Positions 15,657-25,800 of a stretch of DNA of 34,402 nt are shown piece by piece. The translations under genes were made by a program, and so were the position numbers. This stretch comes from Streptomyces sp. SID14436 (GTDB lineage: Bacteria > Actinomycetota > Actinomycetes > Streptomycetales > Streptomycetaceae): positions 1 through 34,402 of the forward strand of contig NZ_JAAGMD010000577.1 of assembly GCF_010548465.1 (NCBI RefSeq). Direction: 5' to 3'. How positions within the stretch are numbered: the stretch's first letter is position 1; each line of letters starts with the position of its first letter. The notes under the pieces are model-generated. The model ran no database searches. It was not told where the DNA came from and saw nothing but the letters and a program-made list of their open reading frames with translations.

Positions 15657-15803
15657 GAAAAGTCCTGGCGGCCAGGTGATCCAGTCGCTAACGTGATCAG
15701 CGGGAGGGGATCCCGCAGCAGGACCAATTCGCTTCACGGGGGCGTTGCCCGATTACACCCCTGCGCGAATCACAGGACGTCGATCGGCAGGGGTGGGGAC
15801 CAG

Positions 15804-16010
15804 ATGAACGAGGACGAGTGTTTTCCCTTACTGCTCTCCCAGCGGGAGCGCAGCGCGCTTGAGCTGGACGCTCCACGGGTGGTGAGCGTGGCCGAGGTCG
15901 CGGACCTTTCAGACCGTCATGGCCTCTCCGAGGACGCCTCTTCCGCGGGGTCCCTCGACCTGGACAGGACGGCCCCGGCACCGCTGGACGTGAGTCCTCC
16001 CGCCGCCTGA
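15804..16010 (+). CDS. Possible 68-residue acidic protein with a TTA codon
   Basis: A small ORF that begins at the ATG at 15804 after the G-rich stretch GGGTGGGGA. It is acidic at the start (MNEDECFPLLL) and ends in a Pro/Ala-rich tail (TAPAPLDVSPPAA). Its third codon positions are mostly G or C, as in real streptomycete genes. Codon 9 is TTA (15828-15830), a Leu codon rare in Streptomyces and dependent on the bldA tRNA. I do not recognise a family. It ends 152 bp before the GHKL-helicase start and could be a leader peptide, a small accessory protein or a chance ORF. Confidence 0.4.
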   Translation: MNEDECFPLLLSQRERSALELDAPRVVSVAEVADLSDRHGLSEDASSAGSLDLDRTAPAPLDVSPPAA

Positions 16011-16162
16011 CCCGGCGCATTCCGCCCGTGACCTGCACGTCCACGCATCGGAGAGACTCCGAAGGGCCCGTGCGCGTCGAACCATGGGCCGGCTCCCCAC
16101 CGCCGGCGAGCCGGCCCGTCCCCCAGCTTCTCACCACCTCTGACATCAGGAGTGTCGCAACC

Positions 16163-19100
16163 GTGCCGTCCTCGCCCTCAGCGGTAATCGAAACTGTTCT
16201 CGAGCAGTCGTCCCGTGTTCTGCAGACGTATGCGGTGGATCCTGGCCTTGTGGCCGAACACGCCAATGGCGAGCGTCGTATCACGCAGGGCGGATACGGT
16301 GACCGTCAGCTTTTCGAACTCGTCCAGAACGCGGCCGACGAAATCGCGGGAGAACCCGGCGGACGCGTCCATGTGGTCCTCACGGAGACCCACCTGTACT
16401 GCGCCAACGAGGGAAACCCGGTCACCCCGGAAGGGGCGGAGACCATCCTTCGAATGAGCATGTCGAAGAAGCGTGGTGGACAGATCGGGCGGTTCGGGGT
16501 CGGCGTGAAGTCGGTTCTCGTGGTGACCGACGCTCCGGAATTCTTCAGCCGTACAGGGAGTTTCGGATTCGACCGCGCCTGGTCCTACGAGCAGATCAAG
16601 GCCGTGCCCGGTGTGACGGAGCGGTACGGCCCGGAGTTCGACGCCCCCGTCCTGCGGATGGCCCGCCCGCTCGACATGCAGGCCGAGCGCGCCTCCGACG
16701 CCGTGCTGGACACGTTGTTGACCTGGGCGACCACGGTCGTCCGGCTCCCGCTGCTCCCGAAGGCCGACGACCGGCTGGGCAAGGACATGCACGGCAACCG
16801 CGGCAAGGACCACGGCGAGCCCCGTGAGGAGTTCCCGATCGGATTCCAGCTCTTCTCGCCGCACGTCGCCAAGGTCGTGCTGGAGGATCACCGTCCCAGG
16901 CCCATGGCGCGTCGGATTCTCACGTCCCAGCAGGCCGGTGACCTGCACACCGTGACCGAGGAGCGGACGGGGAAAGCTCTCTCCTCGGAGCGGTGGCGCG
17001 TGTTCACCACCACGCACGAGCCGGGAACCGCGGCCCGCGCGGACGCCGGAGAGCTGCACGACCGGGTCGCACTCGACCTGTCCTGGGCCGTCCCCGCGCT
17101 GGAACGGGAGGCGGAGAGCGGCCTGTACGTCAGCCGCCGCTCACGTGGTCGCGGCAAGTTCTGGTCCTTCTTCCCCACCAAGTACGAGATGTCGCTCAGC
17201 GGCATCCTCAACGGGGCGTGGAAAACCAACGAGGACCGGCAGAACCTGCTCGACTCCTCCCCGTTCAACCAGGAAATGATCAGGGTGTCGGCGAAGCTGG
17301 TCGTCGACTCCCTCCCCTCACTCGCCCCGGCCGAGGACCCGGCCGCTCATCTCCCCCTGCTGCCCGGCCGTGTCAAGGAATCGATCAGCTGGGCCGACGA
17401 GTTCCTGACCCGGGAGATCTGGGCTCGCACCGCCACGAGCCCTTCACTGCCCGACCAGGACGGCGTCCTGCGCGTCCCCGGGCACCTGCGCATCCACCCG
17501 CGGCTGGGCAAGGACGTGAAGCAGCTGACGCGGTGGCTGCGGATGTGGCACGAGTGCCCCGGACGCCCCTCGGACTGGCTGCACCCGAGTGTGGAGGCCG
17601 ATGCCCTGCGCTCGGGCAAGGTCGAGCACATTCTCGCCGCCGCCGGCCACGAACGGGCCGACTGCCGCGAATGGTTGGAGGCTCTCGTCGCGAAGGGCAC
17701 CGCCGAGGCGTCGGCGGTGGCCGTCCGCATCCTTGCCGACATGATCGAGGAAGGCTCCCCCTTCGCCGACGAGGCCCGCAAGGCCCACATCGTGCTGACC
17801 GAGGAGCACGGGTTGGTCCCCCCGGTCCACGGCAAGGTGTTCCGCCGGGCCGAGCACCAGGACGGGCTGCGGGAGTCCACGGTGTACGTCGTGGACGAGC
17901 TCGCCCAGGACCCGTCGCTGGCGCACGCGCTCAATGTCCTCGGCATCCGCGAGGCCGACGTGGAAGGACGTTTCGCCAGTGTCCTCGACCAGGGTTTCGC
18001 CCACTACGGGGAGTCCGACTGGGAGCGTTTCTGGGAGCTGTTCCGTCAGGCCGGCATCCGTCGGCTGGCCCACAAGGTCCTGGAACGCGTGCCCGATCCG
18101 CGCACGACGCTCCGGGTACGGACCGCCGACAAGCGCTTCCGGCCGGTCGCGGACTGCATGCTGCCCGGTGTCGTCGTCGACGCCGAGCGCGATCCGAGCA
18201 TCGCCGTCGACATGACGTTCCACTCCGACGACGTGCCCTTCTTCTCCTCGATCGGTCTGCGGGAGCGACCGGCCGGCGGTGCGCAGCCGCAGGCCGACGA
18301 GGCCTGGTTCGAGGAGTACCGGGCAGCCGTCCACGCTTCCTACCTCCGCTCCCTGGACAGCCGTGCCCCGCGCCCCGGGCTGAACAGGATGAAGGTCGAG
18401 GGTGCCGCGATCGGTGGCCCGCTCCACCTCTTCCGCGACCTGTCCGAGGAATCCCGTGCCGCCTTCCTGAAGGCACTGCCCGACGACGCCGTGGTGGACA
18501 ACTGGACGCGTCAGTTCGGCGCCCAGACAAGTACTCGGCAGGCGGTGACGTCCCCGATCCGATGGATGCTGCGCAAGTACGGCAGGGTCACCACCTCCCA
18601 GGGGATCAAGCCGCTGACGGAGGCCGTCGGCCCCCAGCTCGCCGCCTACCGCGACGTGCTGCCGGTCGCCGACATCTCCCCCGAGAAGGCCCGCAAGCTG
18701 CGACTGCCGATCACCGTCGACGAGGTCCCCGCCGACCGCTGGGACGCGCTCCTGGCCGAGGTGTCCCGCAGCGAGGACGACGCCTTCGTTGGCACCACCT
18801 ATGTGATGCTGACCCGGTTCGGGGCGGCGTTCCCCGAGGACTCCCTCACCCGCTGCCGGATCGGTGACACCTGGGACACCCGCCCGGACGACCAGATCAC
18901 CCTCGCCGTCGGTGCCGCCGAGTACCGGGCTCTGCGCGCCGAGCAGCTCCCCGCCCTGCTCGTGTCGACCGCCGAGGACGCGGAGCTGATGGTCGAGCAG
19001 TGGGGCATGCTCCGCTACTCCGACGTGATCAGTCGGGAGACCCGCGAGGTGCCCGAGGGCGACCCGGTTCCCCTCGTCGAGCTGTTCCCCGCGTTGCGGC

Positions 19101-20929
19101 AGCGACTGAGCAGCGCCAACCGGAACAGCATGGTGCAGCGGTGCACCGAGCTGGAGGAGGTCACGCGCACTCCCAACGGCACGCACGCCTCTCCCCTGGA
19201 CGCCGTGCGCCAGAACAGCACGGTCAAGATTCGCGTACCGCGTGAGCCCGAGTCCATGCTGCGGCTGATCGACCGCGAGCTCGGCCTCGGCCTGGGCGCG
19301 GCCGGCTGCCGCGCGGTGCTGGAACATCAGGACCGCATGGCCAAGGACAGCGCCCTGAAGGCGGCACAGAAGGCCGTTCGCGACGCCGAGGACGTCGTGA
19401 CCAAGCTCGAGCTGCTGATCGGTGCGGACGCGCTCCGGGCCGGCCTGCCGGAAGGGCTGATGGACGCCGAACTGCAGGCGACCGGCGGCGCGGAGCCGTC
19501 CGGGCGCCGCATCGCCCAGATGGCTTTCAACGCGCACGGCGACGGGGTGCTCCAGCAACACACCCGGGACATCCAGGCGCGCTTCCCCAACGCACCGGTG
19601 GGATACGGAGGCTCGTCGTCCGCCATCACGTTCGTCTCCGACCTGCGCCTGCCGGTGACGTTCGCCGGTTCTCGGACTCCCTCACCGCCCTCCTCCGAGA
19701 CGATCGAGGGCCCTCGGGACTTCCCGGCGCTCCACACCTACCAGGAGGACCTGGTCCGGAACATCTCCACCCTGCTCGACAGGCTCGCCCCGCAGCGCGG
19801 CATGCTGTCCCTGCCCACGGGCGCCGGCAAGACGCGCGTCACCGCCGAGGCCGTGATCCGTTGGGTGAAGCGGGTCGGTGACCTCCAGGGTCCGCTGCTG
19901 TGGATCGCGCAGACCGAGGAACTGTGCGAACAGGCCGTGCAGAGTTGGAAGTTCGTCTGGAGCAAGGTCGGCGCCGAGCGCCCGCTGACGATCAGCCGGT
20001 TGTGGAGCAGCAACGAGGTCGGCAACGTCGTCGAGCACCCGCACCTGGTGGTCGCGACGGACGCGAAACTGGAACGCTGCCTGGACACCGACCAGTACGC
20101 GTGGCTGCGTCAGCCCGCGCTCGTGATCGTGGACGAGGCGCACACCGCCATCTCCAAGCGCTACACGGAGATCCTCGGCCTCCTGGGCCTGACCCAGTAC
20201 GAGACGCACCGTCATCTGCTCGGTCTGACCGCCACGCCGTTCCGCAACACCAACGAGGACGAGACCCGCCGACTGATCAGCCGTTTCGGCAACCGCCGAC
20301 TCGACGAGGGCGTGTTCCCGTCCGGCGATCCGTATCGCGACCTGCAGAAGTGGGGCATGCTCGCCCAGGTCGAGCACCGCACCCTCGAGGGAGGTCGGAT
20401 CACCCTCGACCAGGCCGAGAAGACCCACGCCGAGCGGATGGCGATGCTCTCTCGTGCAGCCGAGCAGCGGCTCGCCGACGACCACGCACGCAGTCAGCGC
20501 ATCGTGGAGTCCGTCGCCGCGCTGCCGTCGGACTGGCCGACGCTGCTCTTCGCCACCTCGGTCGACCACGCGAAGTACCTGGCCGCCATGCTCAACGACC
20601 AGGGCGTCCCGTCCGCGGCCGTGGACTCCACGACCAGTACCCAGGACCGTCGGGCACGGATCGAGAACTTCAGGAACGGCCGCATCCGCGTGCTCACCAA
20701 CTACGGTGTGCTCACCCAGGGCTTCGACGCCCCGGCCACCCGCGTCGTCGTCGTGGCACGACCGGTCTACAGCACCAACGTGTACCAGCAGATGATCGGT
20801 CGAGGACTGCGTGGCCCGAAGAACGGTGGCAAGGACACCTGCCTGATCCTCAACGTCGACGACAACATCGCGAACTTCGACACCAAGCTGGCCTTCACCC
20901 AGTTCGAGCACCTCTGGAGCGGTAAGTGA
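16163..20929 (+). CDS. GHKL ATPase / SF2 (DEAH) helicase fusion protein
   Basis: A 1588-residue protein. The GTG at 16163 is chosen because AGGAG (16148-16152) lies 10 nt upstream. The N-terminus is a sacsin/Hsp90-like Bergerat ATPase: N-box LFELVQNAADE (50-60), G1 ANEGNP (81-86) and G2 GRFGVGVKSV (109-118). A roughly 1000-residue middle has no family I can name. The C-terminus is an SF2 helicase: Walker A LPTGAGKT (1217-1224), DEAH (1324-1327), the LTATPFR motif III region, and the motif V/VI region TQGFDAPATR and MIGRGLRG (from 1544). It probably couples two ATPase cycles to DNA translocation or remodelling. It heads a four-gene operon with UvrD-like, DrmA and DrmB genes and overlaps the next start by 4 bp. 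Confidence 0.9.
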   Translation: MPSSPSAVIETVLEQSSRVLQTYAVDPGLVAEHANGERRITQGGYGDRQLFELVQNAADEIAGEPGGRVHVVLTETHLYCANEGNPVTPEGAETILRMSMSKKRGGQIGRFGVGVKSVLVVTDAPEFFSRTGSFGFDRAWSYEQIKAVPGVTERYGPEFDAPVLRMARPLDMQAERASDAVLDTLLTWATTVVRLPLLPKADDRLGKDMHGNRGKDHGEPREEFPIGFQLFSPHVAKVVLEDHRPRPMARRILTSQQAGDLHTVTEERTGKALSSERWRVFTTTHEPGTAARADAGELHDRVALDLSWAVPALEREAESGLYVSRRSRGRGKFWSFFPTKYEMSLSGILNGAWKTNEDRQNLLDSSPFNQEMIRVSAKLVVDSLPSLAPAEDPAAHLPLLPGRVKESISWADEFLTREIWARTATSPSLPDQDGVLRVPGHLRIHPRLGKDVKQLTRWLRMWHECPGRPSDWLHPSVEADALRSGKVEHILAAAGHERADCREWLEALVAKGTAEASAVAVRILADMIEEGSPFADEARKAHIVLTEEHGLVPPVHGKVFRRAEHQDGLRESTVYVVDELAQDPSLAHALNVLGIREADVEGRFASVLDQGFAHYGESDWERFWELFRQAGIRRLAHKVLERVPDPRTTLRVRTADKRFRPVADCMLPGVVVDAERDPSIAVDMTFHSDDVPFFSSIGLRERPAGGAQPQADEAWFEEYRAAVHASYLRSLDSRAPRPGLNRMKVEGAAIGGPLHLFRDLSEESRAAFLKALPDDAVVDNWTRQFGAQTSTRQAVTSPIRWMLRKYGRVTTSQGIKPLTEAVGPQLAAYRDVLPVADISPEKARKLRLPITVDEVPADRWDALLAEVSRSEDDAFVGTTYVMLTRFGAAFPEDSLTRCRIGDTWDTRPDDQITLAVGAAEYRALRAEQLPALLVSTAEDAELMVEQWGMLRYSDVISRETREVPEGDPVPLVELFPALRQRLSSANRNSMVQRCTELEEVTRTPNGTHASPLDAVRQNSTVKIRVPREPESMLRLIDRELGLGLGAAGCRAVLEHQDRMAKDSALKAAQKAVRDAEDVVTKLELLIGADALRAGLPEGLMDAELQATGGAEPSGRRIAQMAFNAHGDGVLQQHTRDIQARFPNAPVGYGGSSSAITFVSDLRLPVTFAGSRTPSPPSSETIEGPRDFPALHTYQEDLVRNISTLLDRLAPQRGMLSLPTGAGKTRVTAEAVIRWVKRVGDLQGPLLWIAQTEELCEQAVQSWKFVWSKVGAERPLTISRLWSSNEVGNVVEHPHLVVATDAKLERCLDTDQYAWLRQPALVIVDEAHTAISKRYTEILGLLGLTQYETHRHLLGLTATPFRNTNEDETRRLISRFGNRRLDEGVFPSGDPYRDLQKWGMLAQVEHRTLEGGRITLDQAEKTHAERMAMLSRAAEQRLADDHARSQRIVESVAALPSDWPTLLFATSVDHAKYLAAMLNDQGVPSAAVDSTTSTQDRRARIENFRNGRIRVLTNYGVLTQGFDAPATRVVVVARPVYSTNVYQQMIGRGLRGPKNGGKDTCLILNVDDNIANFDTKLAFTQFEHLWSGK

Positions 20930-22830
20930 CGGACGTCTACCTCGACAGCCCTCCGCTCACCGCCGAGCAGCAGGCCGTCGTCGAGCAGCCCTGGGACGCC
21001 CGGGTGCTGATCACCGCCGGAGCCGGCGCGGGGAAGACCCACACACTGGTGCGGCGGCTCGACGCCCTGTGCGGGCACGACGACCCGGAGGAGGCGTTGG
21101 ATGCCGGCGACATCCTGGTGCTCACCTTCTCCCGAGCGGCGGCGCGTGAGCTGCGCGAGCGCATCACCCGTCACGGGGACCGGGCCCGCCGGGTGCGCGC
21201 CCAGACCTTCGACGCCTGGGCGTACGGGGTGCTCGTCCAAGGACGCCCGGACCGGGACTGGGCCACCACCCCCTTCGACGAGCGGATCAGGGCAGCGGCC
21301 GAAGCCGTCGAGGAGGGTGCGCTGGAGGCCGGTGACTCGGTCCCGCCCTCCCACGTGGTGGTCGACGAGGTGCAGGACCTGCTGGGTGACCGCCGGGAGC
21401 TGGTGGAAGCCCTGCTCGACCGCTACCAGGACAGCTGCGGTTTCACCGTGGTCGGTGACGTCGCCCAGTCCGTGTACGGCTTCCAGATCGAGGACCCGGC
21501 CGAGCGCAATGACGAGACCGGCCGGTTCTTCGAGTGGCTGCGCCGCTCGTACTCCGACGACCTCGTGGAGCTGCGTCTCACCGAGAACTTCCGGGCCGTC
21601 ACCCCGGAGGCACGGGTCGCGCTGTCGCACGGCCCTCGGCTCCAGCAGGTTCGGGACGTGGACGAGGCCGCCACGCTCTACGAGGAACTGCGCGACCTCC
21701 TCCTGGACCCGGTGAACTCGCTGGGCGCTCTCGCCGACGAGTACACGCTGCAGGGTCTGCGGGACCTCGACGACACCTGCGCCGTCCTCACCCGCGACAA
21801 CCGGCAGGCGCTGGTGGTCTCCCGGCTGCTCCATGAGCACGGCATCGAGCACCGGTTGCGTCGTCCCCTCGAGCAGCGGCCGGTACCCTACTGGGTGGCG
21901 GAGCTGCTGCGTCGTACCGAGGCGACCGGACTGTCCGAGGAGCGGTTCCGATCTTTGCTGGACCAGATCCCGTTGCCTTACGAGCCGAACGCGGGCGCCC
22001 TGTGGACGGTCCTGCGACGCGCGACCCGCTCACCCGGGCGGACCGCGCTCGATCTGGACCGGCTGCGCCGTCTGGTCGCCGACGGCCGCTTCCCCGACGA
22101 CGCGGCCGACCCGGAGACGGCGCGGATCGTCGTCTCCACCGTGCACCGGGCCAAGGGGCTGGAGTTCGACCGCGTGATCGTCCTGGTTCCGCCGACCGTC
22201 GCGGAACTGCACAAGCGGTACGGCACCGAGGCGGATCTCCCGGCGGAGGCTCGCGCCCTGTACGTGGCGATGACCCGCGCCCGACAGGACCTCTATCACG
22301 TCGACTCCCCGGAGTTGCCGATCATCAAGAGGGCGGGGAACCGCAAGAACGGTCGGCGGTTCGTCGGCGGGTGGCGGTCGTACGACAGACTCGGCGTGGT
22401 GGCGGAGGCCGATGACGTCTGCCGGGACCAGCCGCCCGGACCCACCGCTGACGCCGTGGGGACGCAGTCCTACCTGCTGCGGGAGGTGGGCCCCGGCCAG
22501 GAGGTGCTGCTGCGCAAGCGCCACGATCTGCCGGCGGGCGAATCGCAGAGCCCCCCGTACGCGTTGCTCCACCGGGGGCGCGAGATCGGCGAGGCGTCGG
22601 AGCGGTTCCGGGAGGACCTGTTCCGCGTGCAGAAGGTGAGCCGGACGTGGGACCCGTGGTGGCCCGACGAGGTCCACGGTCTGCGGATCGACACCTTGGA
22701 GACGGTGACGGGCAGCGTCGCGGCCGGTGTCAACGCGAACCTCGGCGACCGAGGCGTCTGGATCGTGCCTCGGATCACCGGCATCGGCATGTTCCGACGG
22801 ACTGACGGCAGTAAGGAGCAGGGCGCATGA
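20926..22830 (+). CDS. UvrD-like SF1A helicase
   Basis: A 634-residue ATP-dependent 3'-5' type DNA helicase of the UvrD/PcrA/Rep group. Visible motifs are Q-motif LTAEQQAVV, Walker A AGAGAGKT (31-38), motif Ia LTFSRAAARELRERI, DEVQD (147-151), GDVAQSVYGFQ, LTENFRAV, motif V VHRAKGLEFD (406-415) and motif VI YVAMTRAR (446-453). It is shorter than UvrD (about 720), with a compressed 2B region. The 180 residues after motif VI show no domain I recognise. It overlaps both neighbours by 4 bp (GTGA and ATGA). It sits beside drmA, where classical DISARM has DrmD (SNF2) or DrmE, so it may replace one of them functionally. Confidence 0.92.
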   Translation: MTDVYLDSPPLTAEQQAVVEQPWDARVLITAGAGAGKTHTLVRRLDALCGHDDPEEALDAGDILVLTFSRAAARELRERITRHGDRARRVRAQTFDAWAYGVLVQGRPDRDWATTPFDERIRAAAEAVEEGALEAGDSVPPSHVVVDEVQDLLGDRRELVEALLDRYQDSCGFTVVGDVAQSVYGFQIEDPAERNDETGRFFEWLRRSYSDDLVELRLTENFRAVTPEARVALSHGPRLQQVRDVDEAATLYEELRDLLLDPVNSLGALADEYTLQGLRDLDDTCAVLTRDNRQALVVSRLLHEHGIEHRLRRPLEQRPVPYWVAELLRRTEATGLSEERFRSLLDQIPLPYEPNAGALWTVLRRATRSPGRTALDLDRLRRLVADGRFPDDAADPETARIVVSTVHRAKGLEFDRVIVLVPPTVAELHKRYGTEADLPAEARALYVAMTRARQDLYHVDSPELPIIKRAGNRKNGRRFVGGWRSYDRLGVVAEADDVCRDQPPGPTADAVGTQSYLLREVGPGQEVLLRKRHDLPAGESQSPPYALLHRGREIGEASERFREDLFRVQKVSRTWDPWWPDEVHGLRIDTLETVTGSVAAGVNANLGDRGVWIVPRITGIGMFRRTDGSKEQGA

Positions 22831-25800
22831 CGCACGGAGCGGATCGGCACTCCGAGCACTATCGGGTGCGGGACGAGGAACTTCTCGCGGGACTGCGCAG
22901 GGAACTGTTCGGCCCCACCGAGGACGCGGCTGCGGAGGACCGGACCGAGGTTCTCACCGACGACGCGCCGATCGACCGTTACCTGACCGGCGTGCTGTAC
23001 CCACGTGCCTCGAGGGAGCGAAGGGCCGAGAACGCAGCCGAGCAGGACGGGTTGGACGCCGCACCCGTTCTCGCCCGGGAGGATGCCGAGGACTCCGGTG
23101 GCGCACAGGAAACGGCTGTCTCGGGCGACAAGCGTCCGTCCTCCATGGGGCTGACCTTCGCGGTCGACCCGGCCATAAGCGACACGATCGTGGTCTCGGC
23201 GCGCGCGGCCGTCTACGAACCCACCGACGCGGACGGCAACCCGGTCCCGGCGCGCCGCGCCGAGGCACGGACCGTCGCGGAACAGCGGGAACGGTGGAGG
23301 CGCAAGGAACTGCAGTTGCCCGAGCAGACCATCGACGTGACCGCCCCCACTCCGGGCGAGGTGATCGACCTCGTGCCGGACAAGGTCGCCCTGCACGTCA
23401 TCGTCAGACGGCCCGATCAGGGCACCGGCACAGTGACCGTCACGGTCACCCTGATCAACAGACAGAAGGTCGGTGAGCGGGACCTCCAGGACGCCTTCGC
23501 CCTCTTCCAGTGCGGTCTGGTGGTGTGGGCCGGTGACGGCTCCAGCGCCTTCGTCGATCGCTCCGGAGCGACCTCGCACGATCCCGAGATCGCCACCAGT
23601 CGGTTGCTGCACCGCCATGCGCCGACCTTCGCCGTCGGTCACGGCTGCGCCGCGGCCTGGGACTGGGTACCGGCACCGATCGGCGTGGTCGACAGCAGCC
23701 TGGCCGCAGTGCCGGAGGTGCGCAGCGAGTTCGTACCGAGCGTCGAGGTGCTGCTGACCGACTCCAATCCGGAGATCGACAGCTCCTCGTTGTCGATGCT
23801 GGGGCTGGCGGAGAAACCCGACGCCGAGGTTCTGGCCGCACTTCAAGCGCTGGCGACGGGATACGAGGACTGGATCGCCCGTAAGTCGGCCGAGGCCCGC
23901 TCCTTGACGGGTGGCCCTTACGAGCGGCCCGCCCAGGACCAGGTGGAGGCCTGCCGCGAAGCCCTCGGCCGGATCCGCGAAGGCATCGAGCTGCTGCGGA
24001 CCAAGCCCGACCTGATGCGAGCGTTCCGACTCGCCAACCGTGCCATGGCCGACCAGCGTGCGCGCAGCGCCTGGGTGAAGGACGGGCGCATCGGCAGCCC
24101 CGACCCGTCCGCAGGCCGTTGGCGCCCCTTCCAGATCGCCTTCCTGCTGCTCTGCCTGGCCGGTATCGACGACCCCGAGCACGACGACCGGGGCATCTCC
24201 GATCTCCTGTGGTTCCCGACCGGTGGTGGCAAGACCGAGGCCTATCTCGGTCTGATCGCCCTGACGTCCTTCCTGCGGCGTATCCGCAAGGGGGCGAGCG
24301 GCGGTGGCGTCACGGTGCTCATGCGCTACACGCTGCGGCTGCTCACTCTGCAGCAGTTCGAACGTGCGGCCATCCTGCTCTGTGCCATGGAGCACACGAG
24401 GAGGCACACGCCCGAACTGGGCGACGAGCCGTTCTCCGTCGGCATGTGGGTGGGACGCTCGGCCACGCCCAACACGCTGGCCGAGGCGGCTGCCCGGCTG
24501 GACGATCTGCGCGCCGACCTCGACAAGCGTCTCGCCACCGAGAATCCCGTCCAGTTGCACGCCTGCCCGTGGTGCGGGACCAGGCTCGACGCCCGGGACT
24601 ACGAGGTCGACGAGGACGCCAAAAGGATGTTCATCCGCTGCCCCGGCGCGGATTGCGACTTCGCCGACGGACTCCCCGTCCACCTGATCGACGAGGCGGT
24701 GTACGACGCGCGCCCGACGTTGGTGATCGCCACCGTCGACAAGTTCGCCTCGATGCCGTGGCGCCCTGCGACCTCCGCGCTCTTCAACCGCGACGACCCG
24801 GACGACGACACGCCTCCCCCGGAACTCATCGTCCAGGACGAGCTCCACCTGATCTCGGGCCCTCTGGGCACGCTCACCGGCCTCTACGAGACCGCCGTCG
24901 ACGCGCTGGCCGACCGGCCGAAGGTGATCGCCTCCACGGCGACCATCCGCCGCGCCGCCGATCAGGGCCGCCACCTCTTCGCTCGCGCGGTACGGCAGTT
25001 CCCGCCGGCTGGCCTGGACTCCCGTGACTCGTGGTTCGCGGTGGAGACTCCTCGCGAGGAGAAGGCGAGTCGTCGCTACGTCGGTCTCCTGGCCCCCGGC
25101 ACCAGTCAGTCCACGCTTCTGATCCGTACGTACGCCACGTTGCTGCACCGGGCCATGCACGCGGACACCGACGACAAGGTGCGTGACGCCTACTGGAGCC
25201 TCATCGGGTACTTCAACAGCCTGCGGCTGCTCTCCGCGGCCGAGCTGCAGGTCCATGACGACGTGGTGGCCTATCTGGAGTTGCTCGGCGCACGCGAGGG
25301 CGTGGCCGTGCGTCAGGTGGCCAACTACTCGGAGCTGACCAGCCGGATCGACGCCAGCGAGATTCCCACGCGGCTGAAGGGCATCGAGAAGAGGCTCCCG
25401 GACGAGGACACGGTGGACGTCCTGCTGGCCACCAACATGATCGCGGTCGGTGTGGACGTCGACCGACTCGGGCTGATGGCCGTGATGGGTCAACCCCAGA
25501 CGACCGCCGAATACATCCAGGCCACGAGCCGAGTGGGTCGTGCCCACCCCGGACTGGTGGCGGTCATGCTCAACTCGGCCCGTGCGCGCGACCGTTCCCA
25601 CTACGAAACCTTCCAGCACTACCACTCGGCCCTCTATCGAGAGGTCGAGTCCACCTCCGTCACGCCGTTCTCCGCCCGAGCGCGCGAACGCGGACTGCAC
25701 GCGGTGATCGTCGCCCTGGCTCGCATCCTGATCCTGGAGGCACGTCCGAACGAGGGTGCCGGGAGGGTCGATTCCTACGAGCACATCATTCGCGGCCGGA

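Larger units (their letters stand above)
15314..15803. other. 490-bp divergent control region rich in inverted repeats
   Basis: No convincing coding sequence. The stretch is visibly AT-richer than its surroundings. Inverted repeats with 5-nt centres lie at 15372-15388 (GTCAAC/GTTGAC), 15462-15480 (TCCGCTT/AAGCGGA), 15553-15567 (GTTGG/CCAAC), 15619-15647 (12-bp arms) and 15700-15716 (GCGGGA/TCCCGC). There are also perfect palindromes at 15360-15369 (GATCGCGATC) and 15575-15586 (AAAACCGGTTTT), and an 8-bp arm pair TGACCGAC/GTCGGTCA at 15385-15392 and 15414-15421. It separates the leftward XRE-GHKL operon from the rightward helicase/drmAB operon. Confidence 0.6.

Noticed and set aside
15384..15803. 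Upstream coding extension of the 68-codon ORF from 15384
   Set aside because: The extra stretch crosses the hairpins, has non-streptomycete codon use and lacks a start signal. Only the ATG at 15804 has an SD-like sequence.
16028..16162. Upstream extension of the GHKL-helicase frame to an ATG-like start at 16028
   Set aside because: The added residues are Pro/Arg/Ser-rich without GHKL homology and no SD precedes 16028, whereas AGGAG is ideally placed before the GTG at 16163.
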